Source: DASSUC01 sp035649895
Lineage (GTDB): Bacteria; Actinomycetota; Actinomycetes; Mycobacteriales; Micromonosporaceae
DNA length: 31,218 bases
Assembly (NCBI GenBank): GCA_035649895.1
Contig: DASRIS010000093.1
Coordinates: forward strand, 1-31,218
Direction: 5' to 3'
In this document: positions 28,801 to 31,218 of the stretch, piece by piece
How the letters are laid out: each line of letters starts with the position of its first letter
Numbering within the stretch: the stretch's first letter is position 1
Notes under the pieces: generated by a model
What the model was told of the DNA's origin: nothing
Seen by the model: only the letters and a program-made list of their open reading frames with translations
Database searches by the model: none
Translations under genes and position numbers: made by a program

Positions 28801-30444
28801 GTGAGCACGAACGCCGCTATCCGTAACCGCCGCCGGCTGGACCTGCGCGCCATCCCGGGCCAGACCGTCGGCGAGCTGGACGACCGGTTGCACTCGGCCC
28901 GCCCGCTGCGCAGCCTGATGAACAAGGTCTTCCCCGACCACTGGTCGTTCCTGCTGGGGGAGATCGCGCTCTGGTCGTTCATCGTCCTGCTGCTCACCGG
29001 CACGTTCCTCACCTTCTTCTTCGACCCGTCGATGGAGGAGGTGACCTACCAGGGCAGCTATGCGCCGCTGAAGGGCATGGCGATGTCCCGGGCGTACGAG
29101 TCGAGCCTGGAGCTCTCGTTCGACGTGCGCGGCGGCCTGATCATGCGGCAGATGCACCACTGGGCCGCGCTGCTGTTCATGGCCGGCATCGTGGTGCACA
29201 TGTTCCGCACGTTCTTCACCGGGGCGTTCCGCAAGCCGCGCGAGCTCAACTGGATCATCGGCGTCCTGCTGTTCTGGCTGGCCTTCCTCGAGGGCTTCGC
29301 CGGCTACTCCCTGCCCGACGACGCGCTGTCCGGCACCGGCCTGCGCATCGCCAACGCGATCATCCTGTCCGTCCCGGTGATAGGCACCTGGGCCAGCTCG
29401 TCCCTGTTCGGTGGTGAGTTCCCCGGAACGCTGATCATCCCCCGGCTCTACATCACGCACGTCCTGCTCGTACCCGCCCTCCTGGTCGCGCTGATCAGCG
29501 CGCACATGGCCCTGCTGCTGCTGCAGAAGCACACCCAGTGGCCAGGGCCGGGCCGGACCAACACCAACGTGGTCGGCGAGCGGATGGTGCCGCGGTACGC
29601 GGCGAAGATGGGCGGCTTCTTCATGCTCGTCTTCGCGCTCATCGCGATGATGGGGGGGCTCCTCCAGATCAACCCGATCTGGCTCTTCGGCCCCTACGAG
29701 GCGGCGGTCGTGTCGGCGGCGAGCCAGCCCGACTGGTACGTGATGTTCCTCGACGGCTCGACCCGGCTCTTCCCAGCCTGGGAGATACGCGCGTTCGGGT
29801 ATACAGTCCCGGCGCTGTTCTGGCCGACCATCGTGCTGCCCGGCGTGCTCACCGTCCTGCCGATGCTCTATCCGTTCCTGGAGGCCCGGTTCACCAAGGA
29901 CAAGCAGGCGCACCACCTGTTGCAACGCCCCCGGGACGTCCCCGCCCGCACCGCGCTCGGCGCGATGGCGATCGCGTTCTACGTCGTGCTGCTGCTCTCC
30001 GGCGGCAACGACGTGATCGCGGACAAGTTCCAGATCTCGCTGAACGCGATGACCTGGGCGGGCCGGGTCGGGCTGCTGCTGCTGCCACCCCTGGCGTACT
30101 GGGTCACCTACCGGATCTGCCTCGGCCTGCAACAGCACGACCGCGAGGTTCTCGTGCACGGGGTGGAGACCGGCATCATCAAGCGCCTGCCCGACGGCCG
30201 GTTCATCGAGGTGCACCAGCCGCTGGCCGCAACGGACGACCACGGCCACGGCGAGCTGGAGTACGCGGGCTGGACCGTCCCGAAGAAGATGAACCGGCTC
30301 GGTGCGCTGGCGCCCACGGTCCGGGGCTTCTTCTTCCCGATCGAGAAGCCCGCCGCAAAGCCGGCGCTGCCACGCCCCGCCGAGGCGCCGGTCTCCCCCG
30401 CCGTCACTCCGGTGCGCCAGGAGATCGAGAGCGGTCGCCGGTAG
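28801..30444 (+). CDS. qcrB: Cytochrome b subunit of the bcc complex
   Basis: The 547-aa product has eight membrane helices. The heme-ligand histidines lie in HHWAALLFMAGIVVHMFRTF (helix B) and in the helix-D segment with YITHVLL and ISAHMAL. Quinol-site residues include GYSLPDDALSGTGL and the PEWY-equivalent QPDWYVMFLDG. A cytoplasmic C-terminal extension of about 110 residues ends in an Ala/Pro-rich tail, usual in actinobacteria. It oxidises menaquinol and is the target of Q203-type inhibitors in mycobacteria (family knowledge). GTG 28801 is preceded by AAAGG. It is the last gene of the operon. Confidence 0.96.
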   Translation: MSTNAAIRNRRRLDLRAIPGQTVGELDDRLHSARPLRSLMNKVFPDHWSFLLGEIALWSFIVLLLTGTFLTFFFDPSMEEVTYQGSYAPLKGMAMSRAYESSLELSFDVRGGLIMRQMHHWAALLFMAGIVVHMFRTFFTGAFRKPRELNWIIGVLLFWLAFLEGFAGYSLPDDALSGTGLRIANAIILSVPVIGTWASSSLFGGEFPGTLIIPRLYITHVLLVPALLVALISAHMALLLLQKHTQWPGPGRTNTNVVGERMVPRYAAKMGGFFMLVFALIAMMGGLLQINPIWLFGPYEAAVVSAASQPDWYVMFLDGSTRLFPAWEIRAFGYTVPALFWPTIVLPGVLTVLPMLYPFLEARFTKDKQAHHLLQRPRDVPARTALGAMAIAFYVVLLLSGGNDVIADKFQISLNAMTWAGRVGLLLLPPLAYWVTYRICLGLQQHDREVLVHGVETGIIKRLPDGRFIEVHQPLAATDDHGHGELEYAGWTVPKKMNRLGALAPTVRGFFFPIEKPAAKPALPRPAEAPVSPAVTPVRQEIESGRR

Positions 30445-30483
30445 CCAGGCAGCCGACAGCTCAAGCACAGATAGCTCAAGACG

Positions 30484-30520
30484 CGAAAGGCCCGCCGCAC
30501 CCGCTGCGGCGGGCCTTTCG
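30484..30520. terminator. Strong bidirectional intrinsic terminator after qcrB
   Basis: Arms 30484-30499 and 30505-30520 are perfectly complementary over 16 bp (CGAAAGGCCCGCCGCA / TGCGGCGGGCCTTTCG) around a 5-nt loop. The arm ends supply short T runs on both strands. It sits between two convergent genes and should stop transcripts from both. Confidence 0.9.
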
Positions 30521-30532
30521 CCATCCCTGCCA

Positions 30533-30607
30533 GTCCGGCCGCTCCGCTGGCCCGGCCGCCCCGCCCTGGTCCGGCCGCCCCCGCGCTGGCCCAGCCGCTC
30601 CGCCCTG
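30533..30607. repeat. 17-20-bp degenerate tandem repeat in convergent gap
   Basis: Units at 30533, 30550, 30569 and 30589 (17, 19, 20 and 19 bp) share G(T/C)CC(G/A)GCCGC-C-CTG. The array lies between the qcrB terminator and the sigma-factor stop codon. Confidence 0.65.
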
Positions 30608-30613
30608 GTCCGG

Positions 30614-31218
30614 CTACTCCGCCGAGCCGCCGGCGCAGGCCGCGGCCCTGGCCAGGAGCAGGTCACGCTCGCGGTTGTTCCGCGCCAGCGACGCGGCACG
30701 GGTGAGCTCGGCATGCGCCTCCGGCAGCCGGCCGAGCTTGGCCAGCAGGTCTGCGCGCACGCTCGGCAGGAGGTGGTAGTCCTTGAGCGCGGGCTCCGCA
30801 GCCAGCGCGTCGACGATCTCCAGACCGGCGGCGGCGCCGAACGCCATGCTGTAGGCCACCCCGCGGTTCAGCTCGACGACGGGTGACGGTGCCAGCTGCG
30901 CGAGCGTGTCGTAGCGCGCGGCGATGCGTACCCAGTCGGTCTCTTGCGGGGTGCGGGCCCGCGCGTGCTCCGCGGCGATCGCGGCCTGGAGCGTGTACGG
31001 CCCGGGCGGGCCGCCGAGCTGCTCCGCCCGCCGCAGCGCGGCCAGGCCGCGCCGGATGAGGAGCTGGTCCCAGCGCGAACGGTCCTGCCGCAGCAGCACG
31101 ATCGGCTCCCCGGCCGGGCCGGTGCGCGCCCGCAGCCGTGACGCCTGGATCTCCACCAGCGCGACGAGCCCGTGCACCTCCGGCTCCTTGGGCATGAGCC
31201 CGGCCAGGATCCGGGCGA
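30614..31218 (-). CDS. ECF42-type sigma factor, C-terminal TPR region (5' end off window)
   Basis: This is the C-terminal ~200 residues of a larger gene, which enters from beyond the window edge in an open frame. The sequence matches the C-terminal extension of ECF42 sigma factors: LARILAG-MPKEPEVHGLVALVEIQASR, then LLRQDRSRWDQLLI, GPYTLQAAIAAEHARA, TDWVRIAARYDTLAQLAPSPVVELNRGVA, YHLLPSVRADLLAKLGRLPEAHAELTRAA. The TPR-like helices regulate or anchor the sigma factor in that group. The sigma2/sigma4 DNA-binding domains would be upstream, outside the window. Members are often next to a DGPF-domain gene. It is convergent with the qcr operon. Confidence 0.88.
   Translation of the reverse strand, partial: ARILAGLMPKEPEVHGLVALVEIQASRLRARTGPAGEPIVLLRQDRSRWDQLLIRRGLAALRRAEQLGGPPGPYTLQAAIAAEHARARTPQETDWVRIAARYDTLAQLAPSPVVELNRGVAYSMAFGAAAGLEIVDALAAEPALKDYHLLPSVRADLLAKLGRLPEAHAELTRAASLARNNRERDLLLARAAACAGGSAE

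Noticed and set aside
28480..30714. A 2.2-kb open frame on the minus strand antisense to qcrA/qcrB
   Set aside because: It lies opposite genes with clear heme and quinol motifs. Long antisense frames are expected at this GC3 bias, and its translation is low-complexity Arg/Gly/His/Gln with no domain.

Overview
This window is chromosomal DNA from a high-GC actinomycete. Codon use is strongly GC3-biased, GTG/TTG starts are common, and the gene order matches the Mycobacterium tuberculosis Rv2185c-Rv2196 neighbourhood from memory: SRPBCC protein, fadD15, pimB', DEDDh-UvrC exonuclease, trpD, ctaE, qcrCAB. The local gene complement (RshA-like RSH protein, MEDS proteins, M48 protease, no mycolate genes) fits Micromonosporaceae or a close relative, but the genus cannot be fixed from sequence alone.

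Layout. 1-1000: an AT-rich leader with an inverted repeat, then an unrecognised secreted or anchored four-cysteine protein. 1004-2207 (-): an SRPBCC protein translationally coupled to a Cys/Ala-rich conserved protein. 2384-2898 (+): a RHH antitoxin / MazF-PemK toxin pair with its own operator. 2928-3608 (-) and 3632-7857 (+): an SDR divergent from a long-chain acyl-CoA ligase, which runs into a histidine kinase/LuxR response-regulator pair. 7900-9854 (-): two overlapping MEDS-domain genes, MEDS-STAS and MEDS-HATPase. 10065-12799 (-): a PimB'-type mannosyltransferase, an M48 protease and a tiny four-cysteine protein. 12885-14321 (-) and 14456-16213 (+): a coiled-coil NYN protein divergent from a DEDDh/GIY-YIG (UvrC N-half) nuclease. 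16357-20513 (+): an RSH (ppGpp) protein, a NUDIX hydrolase and a sugar nucleotidyltransferase. 20851-21138 (+): a stand-alone Lrp/AsnC RAM domain. 21223-25983 (-): an S9 peptidase, trpD, a receiver-like protein and CtaG. 26108-30444 (+): ctaE-qcrC-qcrA-qcrB, the aa3-type oxidase subunit III and the bcc complex of the respiratory supercomplex, closed by a perfect 16-bp terminator. 30614-end (-): the C-terminal part of an ECF42-type sigma factor.

Three patterns stand out. First, at least eight starts on both strands have a TANNNT hexamer exactly 6-7 nt upstream of the start codon and mostly no Shine-Dalgarno, which implies pervasive leaderless transcription. One pair of divergent -10 boxes shares the same TA step. 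Second, the MEDS-STAS/MEDS-ATPase pair looks like a partner-switching module in which both the phosphorylatable serine of the STAS and the adenine-contacting aspartate of the ATPase are replaced. Third, many short gaps carry mutually unrelated 9-22-bp tandem repeats. The RSH protein has an intact hydrolase site, but its synthetase domain lacks the usual catalytic-Asp motif, and it carries a ~210-residue repetitive linker.
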